From NCBI RefSeq assembly GCF_000497045.1, contig NW_015961957.1, positions 1 through 64,000 on the forward strand: DNA of 64,000 bases. Reading direction: 5' to 3'. The stretch comes from Kalmanozyma brasiliensis GHG001. Lineage: Eukaryota; Basidiomycota; Ustilaginomycetes; Ustilaginales. Positions 39,001 through 47,531 of the stretch are shown here, one piece after another. The stretch's first letter is position 1. The number at the start of each line of letters is the position of its first letter. The translations under genes were made by a program, and so were the position numbers. The notes below the pieces were generated by a model. That model searched no databases. It was not told the origin of the DNA and saw only the letters and a program-made list of their open reading frames with translations.

Positions 39001-40427
39001 AGAGGCAGGTGCCCTGGCTGGATCAAGCTTTCCAGAAGGTGTCGGCCAAGACAGTCCTCCACCGACAGATCAGTCCGGTCATCAAAGGGATGCAGATCAA
39101 GCAGCTCTTTGCGAGCTTCCGTCGGGAGCAGCCGATGGACGCCGACATTGACGAGATCGCCTTCGAGGTCCAAGTGCCGCTCAGTGTCCGCTTCGAGGTT
39201 CTGTCCGTCCAGGCAGACATCGAGGTGCACTTTGAGGGCTACGGCTGTGTCGGAACCGGATTGATCGACACGAACGTGCAGTCATGCACTCCGATCGAAG
39301 AACGCGAGCAAAGTGTTGTTGAAGATGGGCCCGCGAAGTCATGCCGTATGGTCCGCCTCGCTCCTGGATCGTTCAAGCTTGTCACCAAGCCGACTGAGGG
39401 ACTGGCACAGCTCATCGCACACATTGCCGATTGCGAAGAGACAAACAAGATCAGCATTCGCGGCAAGGCTCGTGCTCGCGTCGAGGTCGCGCTCGGGGAG
39501 GTCTACGTCGACGTCGATCTTGGAAAGCAGCCTCACATCCTGCACATGGACGGCGTGCGCGGGCTGCGTTCTAGCCCCGTTCAGTATACGAATCTGCAGG
39601 TCGTCGACGCGTCCAGTGACTTTTTGAAGATCGTCTTTTCGCTGTACCTCAATAATCCGTCCAAGACGTTCCAGCTGGCGCTTCCGGACACGGAGCTGAC
39701 CATGGCCGCCTTTTATCGGGGATGCTACGTGGGAAGAGCTCACATTGCCAAGGGTTTCAAGCTCGAGTCTGGACCGGTCGCGGTGCACGACATCTACTTT
39801 CGCTACTGTCCACCGCTCGACCAGGAGAAGTCGGTGCGCGACATCCCCGCCAACTTCCTGTCGGGCCGCACGACAACGCTCGAAATCAGAGGTGACGACG
39901 AGTCGAGCGAGATTCCCATTCTTATCCCCGCGCTCAAGAACATCCATCTTTCGTTCGAGCTCAGGCCGATGATGGATCGAACCCTCATCGATAGCATTTC
40001 CATCACGCTCGGCGTCACTGCTCTGACGGCTCATTCGGTTGACGCAGTATTTGTGGTCAACAATCCGCTCGGTGTACCTTTCGATCTGTGTGCTATGTCG
40101 TTCATGGCTTCGTACAAGGGGCAGCCATTCGGCAGCTGCACGGTCACGTACGAGTCTGAGCATCCCCTGCGAGTGCCTTCGGGCACTGTCAAGCAACCTG
40201 GTCAGCAGCGCAGCTCTCCTGTCGCGGTCACCCTGGCTCAACCACTCGAAAGCACGGTGGGCGCCTTTCTCAAAAGCAAGGGCACCATCATGCTCGATCT
40301 CGAGGTGACTGCCCGCGTCGAGATTCAAGGCTTCAAGATTCCCGTCTTTAATTATCATCAGCCAGCGCTGCCGCTCAGCATCAAGGGCTTGGACGGCATT
40401 TCCAAGATCATGAAGTTCCTTGGTTGA
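36024..40427 (+). CDS. Large DUF3712/LEA2-like protein of unknown function
   Basis: The 1467-residue protein resembles the fungal DUF3712 group. Successive beta-rich units of LEA2 style alternate a polar start and a hydrophobic strand pattern (for example PLDIAKQAVDQIVSRS then SVDSIKVSDLASDGFLLSLH; later SISITLGVTALTAHSVDAVF). The N-terminus is basic and Ser/Thr-rich (MPSVFKSIRKTFTKSSESK) and has no signal peptide or membrane helix that I can see. That differs from many relatives, which are vacuolar or plasma-membrane anchored. A Ser-rich linker lies near 960-1000. LEA2/TULIP-like repeats are sometimes linked to lipid binding, but no function is claimed here. Confidence 0.65.
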   Translation: MPSVFKSIRKTFTKSSESKASKRKSSTLTAAPAPLHTAETTKTTQILESPLTTDASSSVQGSASTSASTASTFGTIDSRVHSNSTDSSGGRRRTFPLDIAKQAVDQIVSRSVISVDSIKVSDLASDGFLLSLHIRIGKTGPTKAKITFPDGLGLYLSPTDTKRVGIVSLPPIKIRNATRTSGLTVEGRLTAPATGTSSSSGGLDALFRALLTANSSTTLKVASSTTEVKAYGMSFKRIHLEKQIILQGLNHLDGLLSFGPASTTSSSNNLHRRPVQGFEIVDGHPTSGISFKAEVQLNNPAEITAKLGDIRLKLQTDMDELKAKESDQNGFIGEVVLPNLSLKPGSATIAIQGNVLVAPEGDPARIGGVTLIRYLLENRSISINVVGSESSSDIPWIAALFSNVRISAMLPALGLSSKLLDGASLVPPDELDALPAQSQQLYARATLRNQLGPPLHISSLKVKAYQDFEPDTTGSTSDPAIRDSICLGDIVTPSDWPTLTLASDNPVHASLPFTLSAGGASYVRILQNEAKRKGIELNQNLEAALALMPKGKMGQDKPTARAPPPQKRDKDAPQEALDLPNLVASALSSLKVSAHVIADVSIGDYRIPGEINFVQHQLPIAITVKTARSILPTVGAPLVDVLIDQAQVSITKLKILDMDEKGLNVEADLGLVDFGPLDVEIHLVQGLNITTPALGSEAESEVIARIVFAEPLRGVAGSDELIKTHLRILPAAGPKSVTNFAAFVSELIRGDELPIRLSSDACRVVAGGADFPAVLTKFVTLPGLGGLQGLTLDEFDIFDEVAAPTGPGRGRALSSASASSAGSIPLGLKEKAFKIRARVRVPHKGSVAVALAKIEAGVEFEGVQIGIITAEDIVFTLTATDVEFDANGYIFIGSESLKEHQPIAQYRQAALDAFGRLATTLLSGTPADLTILGYRAFAMGEMQHISSSRTQVPAHLRSKVSSTSMQKTLSASAPSRTSRTASVSTSGSVTFAQRQVPWLDQAFQKVSAKTVLHRQISPVIKGMQIKQLFASFRREQPMDADIDEIAFEVQVPLSVRFEVLSVQADIEVHFEGYGCVGTGLIDTNVQSCTPIEEREQSVVEDGPAKSCRMVRLAPGSFKLVTKPTEGLAQLIAHIADCEETNKISIRGKARARVEVALGEVYVDVDLGKQPHILHMDGVRGLRSSPVQYTNLQVVDASSDFLKIVFSLYLNNPSKTFQLALPDTELTMAAFYRGCYVGRAHIAKGFKLESGPVAVHDIYFRYCPPLDQEKSVRDIPANFLSGRTTTLEIRGDDESSEIPILIPALKNIHLSFELRPMMDRTLIDSISITLGVTALTAHSVDAVFVVNNPLGVPFDLCAMSFMASYKGQPFGSCTVTYESEHPLRVPSGTVKQPGQQRSSPVAVTLAQPLESTVGAFLKSKGTIMLDLEVTARVEIQGFKIPVFNYHQPALPLSIKGLDGISKIMKFLG

Positions 40428-40626
40428 ATGGCGGGCTCCCATCATCACGCTCCTTTTGCACACTGTTACACTCGTTTTCACCATCACGCTCGTTCTGCTC
40501 CCGAGATGTCCATCCTACAGATGCCGCATTTTGCTGTGCCGGACAAGGATTCGCAATCGCAACGGACAAACTTGATCACATCGTTGCGCACGTTTTGACT
40601 GTATGTGGCTGTCTCTTGCCGAGGAA

Positions 40627-41448
40627 TCATCGCTTCTTGCTCGGTGGTGGAGGCAGCAAAGGACCACCGCCGAATCCACTGCCAAACGCTGACGATGAGC
40701 TTGAAGACGACGAATTGATCTTGCGACCACCACCGCCGGGCAGCTTGATGGCAAACGTCTGGCCCTCTTTAAGCGAGAAATCTTGCTTCGGTCCGGCAGG
40801 AAGGTGTGGTGACGGGCCTTCATCGATCAGGGAGCCGTCATCGTTCCCTGATGAGTCGGCGGCTCTATTCGCAGCTGCTTTTTGACGTCTGTTCGAGTCA
40901 AGAGGCGGAACGGAATCGTAGGTCAGCGATTCCAGCAACGCGATCGCGCGAATAGTGCATTGACTTACTTTGTCCAATCTTGAAGTGCAACGTTGAAATC
41001 GAAGCTATCGCTTCTATCCTGAAACTGTGCAGCGAGGATCCGTGATCAAAGGAATGATGAGCATACGCTGATGTTGGTTTGCGGCCAACGACCCGCCGAG
41101 GGAGGTACTCACGCCCATGCCAATGTAGGCCTTCTTCTTCCTCCCATCAGGACCATCGGACTCGACTCTGAGCACAAAGTACCTACTCGAATCGAGCACA
41201 GGCTCGACCGAAGTGCCCTTGACGTCGTAGGGGCACGCAGCAAAGAGCTCTCCTGAATCGCCATCCTCTAAGCGGATCGAGCAGGTGTCTGAGCCGGAAT
41301 TCTCCATGATGCGCAAGCGACCCTTCCAAAGAAATGCCTCCATGTCGCCCCATTCAGCTGCTTTGTAGCCCGCGGTTGAGGAACGAGGCGGTACACGGTA
41401 GACGAAGCACTCGCGTGCTACGAACAGGACCGTCTCGTACCCCGACAT
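40627..41448 (-). CDS. NECAP-family endocytic coat protein, three exons
   Basis: Splicing is deduced from the sequence. Exon 1 is 41448-41113, intron 1 is 41112-41019 (GTGAGT...TTTCAG), exon 2 is 41018-40969, intron 2 is 40968-40889 (GTAAGT...AACAG), and exon 3 is 40888-40627. The joined frame encodes 215 residues. It starts MSGYETVLFVARECFVYRVP and gives the NECAP signature DRSDSFDFNVALQDW across exon 2, then FSLKEGQTFAIKL in exon 3. NECAP proteins adopt a PH-like fold and bind AP-2/AP-1 ear domains in clathrin-coated vesicle formation. Compared with animal NECAP, the phrase is GMGDRSD rather than GFxDRxD. The tail is Gly/Ser/Pro-rich. Confidence 0.85.
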
Positions 41449-42149
41449 ACTGTGCAGTCTATGTTGTTGTAAGCGAGGCTGGGAGTCAATGAAAGTGAGC
41501 CGAAGTCGTTTGGTGAAGATAACGACGAGAAGGTGAATTCGCAAAGCAAGACCAACACCCTGCGAAATGCATACCAAAAACGACGTGGAACGTGCGCTGC
41601 GCATCGGTTCTTCTCACTCGGCACGGAAAAGACGCCGAGCACAAAGGCAAAATAGCTTGCGCTGTGACTCTTGAAGGCCGACACAGTCCCTCCTCGCATC
41701 GTAGCAGTACGGGAAAGGCTACATAAGCGGTTGCAATGGCTAGACCGAACTGAGCCCCCCCAGATTCGAATCGAAGCTTGTGTGATGCTGGGTTGGCTCG
41801 AGTCGAGGAAAGAAACGAAGCAGACGCGCTGTGCTGCCGTGTGGTCTCGCTGCAGTAGTCAAAGCCTGATTCAGGGTCCAACACCTTGGCCGATTTGCTT
41901 CTTTTCGCAATTTTTCCGACTTTCTTCTCATTCCACTGCGCCGACACACAGAGAGAGGGGCGCAGAATGTGACTGATTGCTCAGCCAACTTTGATGCTTT
42001 ACTTTGGCACCATCATCACCTCCATCATCGCCATAGTCACACGGATCGCTGACAACGTTCTACATCTGTGACTCATCGACGGCTCATCCGCAACTTTGGA
42101 CATCATCTGACTCCGGAGCAGCCGTTGTGGGACTGATCACTCGATCGCC
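41449..42149. promoter_or_regulatory. Divergent intergenic region, NECAP and helicase genes
   Basis: Both genes read away from this 0.7 kb stretch. A 153-codon minus frame (41486-41947) lacks domains and is probably leader or chance. No RNA gene is seen. Confidence 0.45.
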
Positions 42150-45100
42150 ATGGCCGACGCATCCTCAACCTGGCGAAGCGGCGCCTCCTCTTTCTCACCT
42201 GTCACCCCCAATCCGACTGGCAGTGGTAGCAGCAGCAGCAATTGGGGGCGTGGGAACAGCACAGCCTCGTCTCAGAATATCAAGAAGAAGGCGCCGGGCG
42301 GAGGTGGAGGCGGCTCTTCTCGATCAAAGGCAGGCGGCGCTTCTGCCTCGAAACCAGCTTCAGCTTCCACAGCACCTTCCTCGTCCACCTCCAATTTCAG
42401 ATCGGGCGCACCTGCAAAAGCGACCAAGTTCCTCCCGACTCAGCCGCTCCCTTACCAGTCGCTACAGAACATCAAGGACTACTACCATGGCCTCCTCGAT
42501 AGCGGTCTCATCAAGAAATCTTGGCTCGACCATCCAAAGAACCCTATCCAAAACTATGTCCTCCACCGAACCGGCACCTACCCCGTCTTCACCGTCGAAG
42601 AGGGCCAAGTCGAAGGTCGAAGGGACACCAACTTCCGCTGCACGCTCATCTTTGATCCAGAATACGACTGGCACGTCTACGCCGATGCTAAGTCTGCAAA
42701 GGACGCCGAACGTGTAGCTGCACTTCACGCCGTCCTCTTCCTCCAAAACAGCGGCGACATTCTCACAAAGACGCCTACTGCATCTGCACCCGCTCCGCTC
42801 GTCCCTCAGCAGCAAGGTCCCGTGGCCAAACTCAGCGATGGCTCCGAACTCACCGTTCAGCGCGCTCGCGAGTTCATTGACTTTTACTGCAAGCGCTTCA
42901 ATCTCGGCAAACCAGACATTCGACAGTCGGCAGGAAAGCAGGGCAAACCTAAGCGTGGCGCTTCAAAGGCAGCCACCTCGTCTTCGAGTCAGCCGCATGC
43001 TTCCATGTACATTGCTGGCAACGAGATTGGCGCAGCTGTAGGCAAGAACAAGAAGCAGGCGGTCGCCAACTGCTACCTCGAATCCGTATCTTACATCGAA
43101 TCCACCGATCCTTCCTTGTGGAAGACCTTTTCACTCCTTCACAAGCCAGGCGTAGCCATCAACAAGGCGCCTCATGTCACCTTCAGCATGAGCGACGAGC
43201 TCGACGATTCAGTCCAAAATATCTACGACACCATGATCCGAAGCAAGATCTACGCAAAGCGTCCACGTACCGCCGGTCTTACCGCTGCGGGGGAAGATCC
43301 CAATGCCGCTTCCAACGATGCCAACGAGCAGCTCGCAAAACAACGACAAATGCGTCAATACCGTGCACGTCGCTTCAACCAGCAGTTTGGCGCAACAGAA
43401 GACTCGCTTCAACGCAAGAGCGAGCAACTCGAACTCTCGCTTGCCAACTACTACTCGGACGAGGCCATGGCCAAGATGCGCAGCCAGCGTCTCAGCCTTC
43501 CCGTCTCGCAGAAGCAGTCTGATGTCCTGGTCAAGGTTGAGCTTAATCAGGTCACCATCTGTATGGCCGCTACAGGTTCGGGCAAGACTACTCAGATCCC
43601 TCAGATCCTGTTCGACGATTACATCCTCCAAGGCAAAGGTGCCAAGTGCAACATCGTCTGTACACAGCCTAGACGTATCGCTGCCATCAGTGTCGCAGAG
43701 CGTGTCGCCAAGGAACGCGGCGAGCGGCTTGGTCAGACGGTCGGATACCAGGTTCGTTTCGAGGCCAAACCGCCTCAGCCCAACGGCTCCATCACGTTCT
43801 GCACCACTGGTGTCTTTTTGCGTCGACTACAATCGGCGCTGGGAGATGCAGAGTCGTCCAACACTTTCCTCGACTCCATCACTCACGTCGTCATCGACGA
43901 GGTGCACGAACGTGATGTCGAGACAGACTTGCTGCTCGTCGTCATCAAGCGTCTCTTGGCTGAGCGACGCAGATTGGGCAAGAAAGAGATCAAGGTGGTG
44001 CTCATGAGCGCTACCATCAATCCCGCCCTCTTCCAAAACTACTTTGCCGATCCTACCGGCCAACCTGCCCCCGTCGTAGAAATTCCTGGTCGAAGCTACC
44101 CGGTGGAGAAGCACTATCTGGAAGAGACGGTGCGCAACCTCGAGTCGCTCCGTCTCACTCCACAAATGGGCGGCTGGGTCTGGGGCGAGAAGAACGTCCG
44201 CGACTACATCGAACGCGAAATCTACCAGCGAGGCGGTTCCGCATCACGCAGCGGCAGCAGCGGCGGTGCTCGAGGCGGTTCCGGTGGCGGCGCCAATGAG
44301 CTGGTGGATCCGATGGCAGACCAAGTCGACGACCTCGAGATTCCGTATCCACTCGTTGCCCTCATCATCGCCTACGTGCTTTCCATATCCAACGATGGTC
44401 ACGTCCTCGTCTTCTTGCCCGGTTGGGACGAGATCAAGGCGGTCAACCTTCTGCTCACCGACACGCAGAACCACCCGCTCCTCCGCACCGATTTCAACGA
44501 CCGTGATCAGCACGAGATTCATATCCTCCATTCGAGCGTTCCCGTCCAGGACCAGCAGGCCGTCTTCGAACCCGTGCGTCACAAGGGCATTCGTCGCATC
44601 ATCTTGGCCACCAATATTGCCGAGACGTCCATCACCATCCCGGATGTGGTTTACGTCGTCGACACAGGTCGAGTCAAGGAGAAGCGCTTCGATCCAGAGC
44701 GCCACCTTTCCAGTCTCGTATCGGCCTGGGTCGGCACTTCCAACCTCAATCAGCGTGCAGGTCGTGCTGGTCGTCACCGACCCGGCGAGTACTTTGGTGT
44801 TCTCAGCAAGGCTCGTTACGATCGGCTCAAGGTCAATCAGACGGTCGAGATGAAGCGCACTGATCTCAGCAATGTCGTCATGCACATCAAGGCGCTCGAC
44901 ATTCCAGGCATGGAGGTCGAGGAGGTGCTCGCTTCGGCCATTGAACCACCCGCACCAGAGCGAGTGCTGGCGGCGATGGAGAAGCTCAAGATGGTGGGTG
45001 CACTCGACCTGTACAAGAATCTCACATCTTTGGGACGTGTGCTGCTGCAGCTGCCTGTCGATGCACCTATGGGCAAGATGTGCCTCTATGGCGCCTTCTT

Positions 45101-46736
45101 CCGTTGCCTCGACCCGGTACTTTCGCTCGCAGCCATCTTGACCAGCCGAGACCCGTTCATGGCACCCATGCACCTGAGGGAGGAGGCCGAGATGGTCAAG
45201 GATCGATGGTGTCCGCCAGACTTCCGATCCGACGCACTGTGTATTCTCAGGGCGTACACGCGCTGGTGGGAGATGCAGTCCCGCGGCGACTTTGTAGCTG
45301 CCAACCGCTTCTGCCAGGACAACTTCCTCAGCAAGCTGACGCTCCTCCAAATTCAGCAGGTCAAGGAGCACCTGTTCCAGTCGATGGAGAAGGCCGACAT
45401 CATCTCGGTCATTCAAAGCTCCTCGCTCGCCGCCAATGGGAACGGCAACACCTACGCGCGCTTCCGGCGCCCTCGCGAGACGGACGCAGAGTTTAACACC
45501 AATGCCGACGTCACGTCGCTGCTCGCTGCGCTGGTCGCAGTCTCGTCTCCACCGAACTTTGCCATTCGAAGCGGCAAAGCGAGCTACCGAACGTCGCAGG
45601 ACAAGTCGTGCCTCATGCACCCTTCTTCGATCTGTCACACCAAGTTCACCAAGCACAAGCCATGGGATGCCGCCAACATGGGCGAGAAGGAGATCTTCGC
45701 GTTCAGCGAGAAGATCCGCAACGCGTCCGGCAGTGCGGGTAACAACGCCTCGACCATGCTGCGCGGCTGTACGCGGCTGGACCCGCTGACGTTCATGCTG
45801 TTTGGCGCGACCGAGGTGAGGGTGCTGGGTGAAGGTGTGGAGTGCGACTTTTGGCTGCCGATCACGGGCAACACGGACTCGTTGGACAACTTGGAGAAGC
45901 TCAGGTCGATCCTGGACGTCATCATGCTTCGTGTCTTTGAGGGCATTGGCAAGGCGAGGAAGAACGGATCGCAGCAGCAGAGAGGGGAGAGGAGGACGAC
46001 AGACGAAGACGAGGACGAGGCCGGCGCGGATGACGACGATGACGACGAGGATCAGCAGTGGGGAGACCGAACGGATCTCTCGCTCTCGGCGCAGGAGATC
46101 GGCGAGTTCGAGTACATGAGTCAGGGCATCGTGCACATTCTGGATGGTTACGCGCAAGAACGAGGCTGGGGATCGAGCAGTCGAGGGTCGACGCGTCCAG
46201 CTAGTCCAGCCTCATTCGGTATGGGAGGCCTCAGCTTGCAGGACACGAACGCGAAGACCCCGTCAGCGGTTTCAAGCGGAGTGTACGCCGCGGGCAGTCG
46301 CGGCGGCTCGTCGACGAACTTGTTCTCGGGCGGCGATGGCGTCGGTCTGAACTCGGTGCCGTCAAGTGCACCTCGAAGTGCAGCGACGAGCAACGGGGGA
46401 AGTCGATGGACGAGTCGATCTCAAACGCCTGATCTGCATCATCAGCACCGGCCGCAGGCAAGCATTGCGCCGAGCGTTGCGGCCAGCACGACAACAGACG
46501 CAACCAGCGCTACGAACGTCACTCGTGCCACCAAGAGCAGCAAGAGTACGGCGACATCGCGTTCCTCTGGAACTGTGGAGGGCGCTGCCACGGCTGACGC
46601 GGGAAAGGCCAGCAAAGGTGGGAAAGGAGAAGGCGCTAGAGGCAACTGGAGGGCACGAGGTGGCGCTCGAGGTGGCGCAGGAAGAGGCGGCGCCGGTCGA
46701 GGAGGTCGTCAAGCAGCTGCTCCGTCTTCTGGCTGA
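42150..46736 (+). CDS. DExH-box RNA helicase, DHX9/RNA helicase A-like
   Basis: The 1528-residue protein has a full RNA-helicase-A style layout. Two dsRNA-binding-like domains lie at about 104-200 and 235-318. The helicase core has motif I ATGSGKTT (about 472), Ia TQPRRIAA, motif II DEVH (about 582), SAT (about 617), and motif VI NQRAGRAGRHRPG (about 867). HA2 and OB-fold regions follow to about 1290 (LFGATEVRVLGEGVECDFWL). An acidic stretch and a C-terminal RGG tail (from about 1495) complete it. It likely unwinds structured RNA in the nucleus or cytoplasm. The dsRBD assignments are by eye. DHX29/DHX57-type helicases are the alternative. Confidence 0.85.
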   Translation: MADASSTWRSGASSFSPVTPNPTGSGSSSSNWGRGNSTASSQNIKKKAPGGGGGGSSRSKAGGASASKPASASTAPSSSTSNFRSGAPAKATKFLPTQPLPYQSLQNIKDYYHGLLDSGLIKKSWLDHPKNPIQNYVLHRTGTYPVFTVEEGQVEGRRDTNFRCTLIFDPEYDWHVYADAKSAKDAERVAALHAVLFLQNSGDILTKTPTASAPAPLVPQQQGPVAKLSDGSELTVQRAREFIDFYCKRFNLGKPDIRQSAGKQGKPKRGASKAATSSSSQPHASMYIAGNEIGAAVGKNKKQAVANCYLESVSYIESTDPSLWKTFSLLHKPGVAINKAPHVTFSMSDELDDSVQNIYDTMIRSKIYAKRPRTAGLTAAGEDPNAASNDANEQLAKQRQMRQYRARRFNQQFGATEDSLQRKSEQLELSLANYYSDEAMAKMRSQRLSLPVSQKQSDVLVKVELNQVTICMAATGSGKTTQIPQILFDDYILQGKGAKCNIVCTQPRRIAAISVAERVAKERGERLGQTVGYQVRFEAKPPQPNGSITFCTTGVFLRRLQSALGDAESSNTFLDSITHVVIDEVHERDVETDLLLVVIKRLLAERRRLGKKEIKVVLMSATINPALFQNYFADPTGQPAPVVEIPGRSYPVEKHYLEETVRNLESLRLTPQMGGWVWGEKNVRDYIEREIYQRGGSASRSGSSGGARGGSGGGANELVDPMADQVDDLEIPYPLVALIIAYVLSISNDGHVLVFLPGWDEIKAVNLLLTDTQNHPLLRTDFNDRDQHEIHILHSSVPVQDQQAVFEPVRHKGIRRIILATNIAETSITIPDVVYVVDTGRVKEKRFDPERHLSSLVSAWVGTSNLNQRAGRAGRHRPGEYFGVLSKARYDRLKVNQTVEMKRTDLSNVVMHIKALDIPGMEVEEVLASAIEPPAPERVLAAMEKLKMVGALDLYKNLTSLGRVLLQLPVDAPMGKMCLYGAFFRCLDPVLSLAAILTSRDPFMAPMHLREEAEMVKDRWCPPDFRSDALCILRAYTRWWEMQSRGDFVAANRFCQDNFLSKLTLLQIQQVKEHLFQSMEKADIISVIQSSSLAANGNGNTYARFRRPRETDAEFNTNADVTSLLAALVAVSSPPNFAIRSGKASYRTSQDKSCLMHPSSICHTKFTKHKPWDAANMGEKEIFAFSEKIRNASGSAGNNASTMLRGCTRLDPLTFMLFGATEVRVLGEGVECDFWLPITGNTDSLDNLEKLRSILDVIMLRVFEGIGKARKNGSQQQRGERRTTDEDEDEAGADDDDDDEDQQWGDRTDLSLSAQEIGEFEYMSQGIVHILDGYAQERGWGSSSRGSTRPASPASFGMGGLSLQDTNAKTPSAVSSGVYAAGSRGGSSTNLFSGGDGVGLNSVPSSAPRSAATSNGGSRWTSRSQTPDLHHQHRPQASIAPSVAASTTTDATSATNVTRATKSSKSTATSRSSGTVEGAATADAGKASKGGKGEGARGNWRARGGARGGAGRGGAGRGGRQAAAPSSG

Positions 46737-47079
46737 ACATGTGATCGGATAGCATGTTTTCCACCGCCCTGCTTGTCCATCCGAGCTCGTCGCAAAGCAT
46801 CGTCTCTGCAAGCTCGATTGCCTCCGCGATTGTGCTAATGGCGCCATTGCAGAAGGTGTGGTGCTCAGATCCGACGCTGAGACCGCGCGTGTGTTGCACT
46901 GCTGGGGCTGACAGCCATTGATCCGCTCGCGGCCCAATGCAGTCGCTGGTGTCCCCATGCTGCGTCGAATTGAGAAACAGCCCTCGTGCGCCGCCGATCT
47001 CTTTGGCTCGGCCCTTCGGATCCGCTCGCCCACTGACGAGCAAGATCCGCCGGAAGAGGCCTGTCATAGGAGCCGGCAC
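46636..47079 (-). CDS. Unrecognised small protein, convergent with the helicase
   Basis: The 147-codon frame overlaps the last 101 nt of the helicase gene on the opposite strand. Its N-terminus (MPAPMTGLFRRILLVSGRA) looks like a mitochondrial presequence. The middle has a non-random look, with an acidic amphipathic segment (ISTIAEAIELAETMLCDELG). I do not recognise a family. Because the end lies antisense to a real coding region, part of the frame may be a shadow, or the true gene may be spliced with other ends. Confidence 0.3.
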   Translation of the reverse strand: MPAPMTGLFRRILLVSGRADPKGRAKEIGGARGLFLNSTQHGDTSDCIGPRADQWLSAPAVQHTRGLSVGSEHHTFCNGAISTIAEAIELAETMLCDELGWTSRAVENMLSDHMFSQKTEQLLDDLLDRRRLFLRHLERHLVPSSCL

Positions 47080-47531
47080 TGCAGATTAGTCGACGAGCAG
47101 CCAAGATGCCGTGCCGGCAGATGCAGCCAAATCAGGCGTGAACCCTCGGCACAGGGTCCAAGTGGGATGATGCAGTCGCTGCCGTTGATCGGCACCTTTT
47201 TTTCATGCGGCTAAGGATGAGTTGTCACGCAGCGCGGGATGAAACCAAATTTTGCCGCCGGCTGGCGTTGGCGCCCCCCTGAACGGGAGGCTATTCTCAT
47301 TCTTGCGAACCGTCTTATGCTTGGTTTTCTCCGGATGCAGCATCCGCTCTCTTGGAAGGGCAGGTGTCCGCTGTGCCAAGATTCGGGCTGCGAGGCGGCC
47401 TGGGAGGGCTGCATGCGCAACGATTGTGGACTCGAACAGGTTGTTGATATACATGAGCATATGAGCATCTGATTGCCGTACATCCGCTCCCCGCTTTCCA
47501 ATTTACCTCACTCGGCCCCCTCATAGACATC
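47080..47531. other. Intergenic upstream of the chitin deacetylase gene
   Basis: Promoter-sized stretch with only short overlapping frames on both strands. No repeat or RNA is recognised. Confidence 0.45.

Noticed and set aside
39339..40487. 382-codon minus frame across the DUF3712-like gene
   Set aside because: Antisense shadow of a coding region with family features on the plus strand.
41486..41947. 153-codon minus frame upstream of NECAP
   Set aside because: No domain and no splice link to NECAP; probably promoter or leader sequence.
44244..46157. 637-codon minus frame across the helicase gene
   Set aside because: It is a long shadow opposite conserved helicase motifs and results from GC-rich codon bias.
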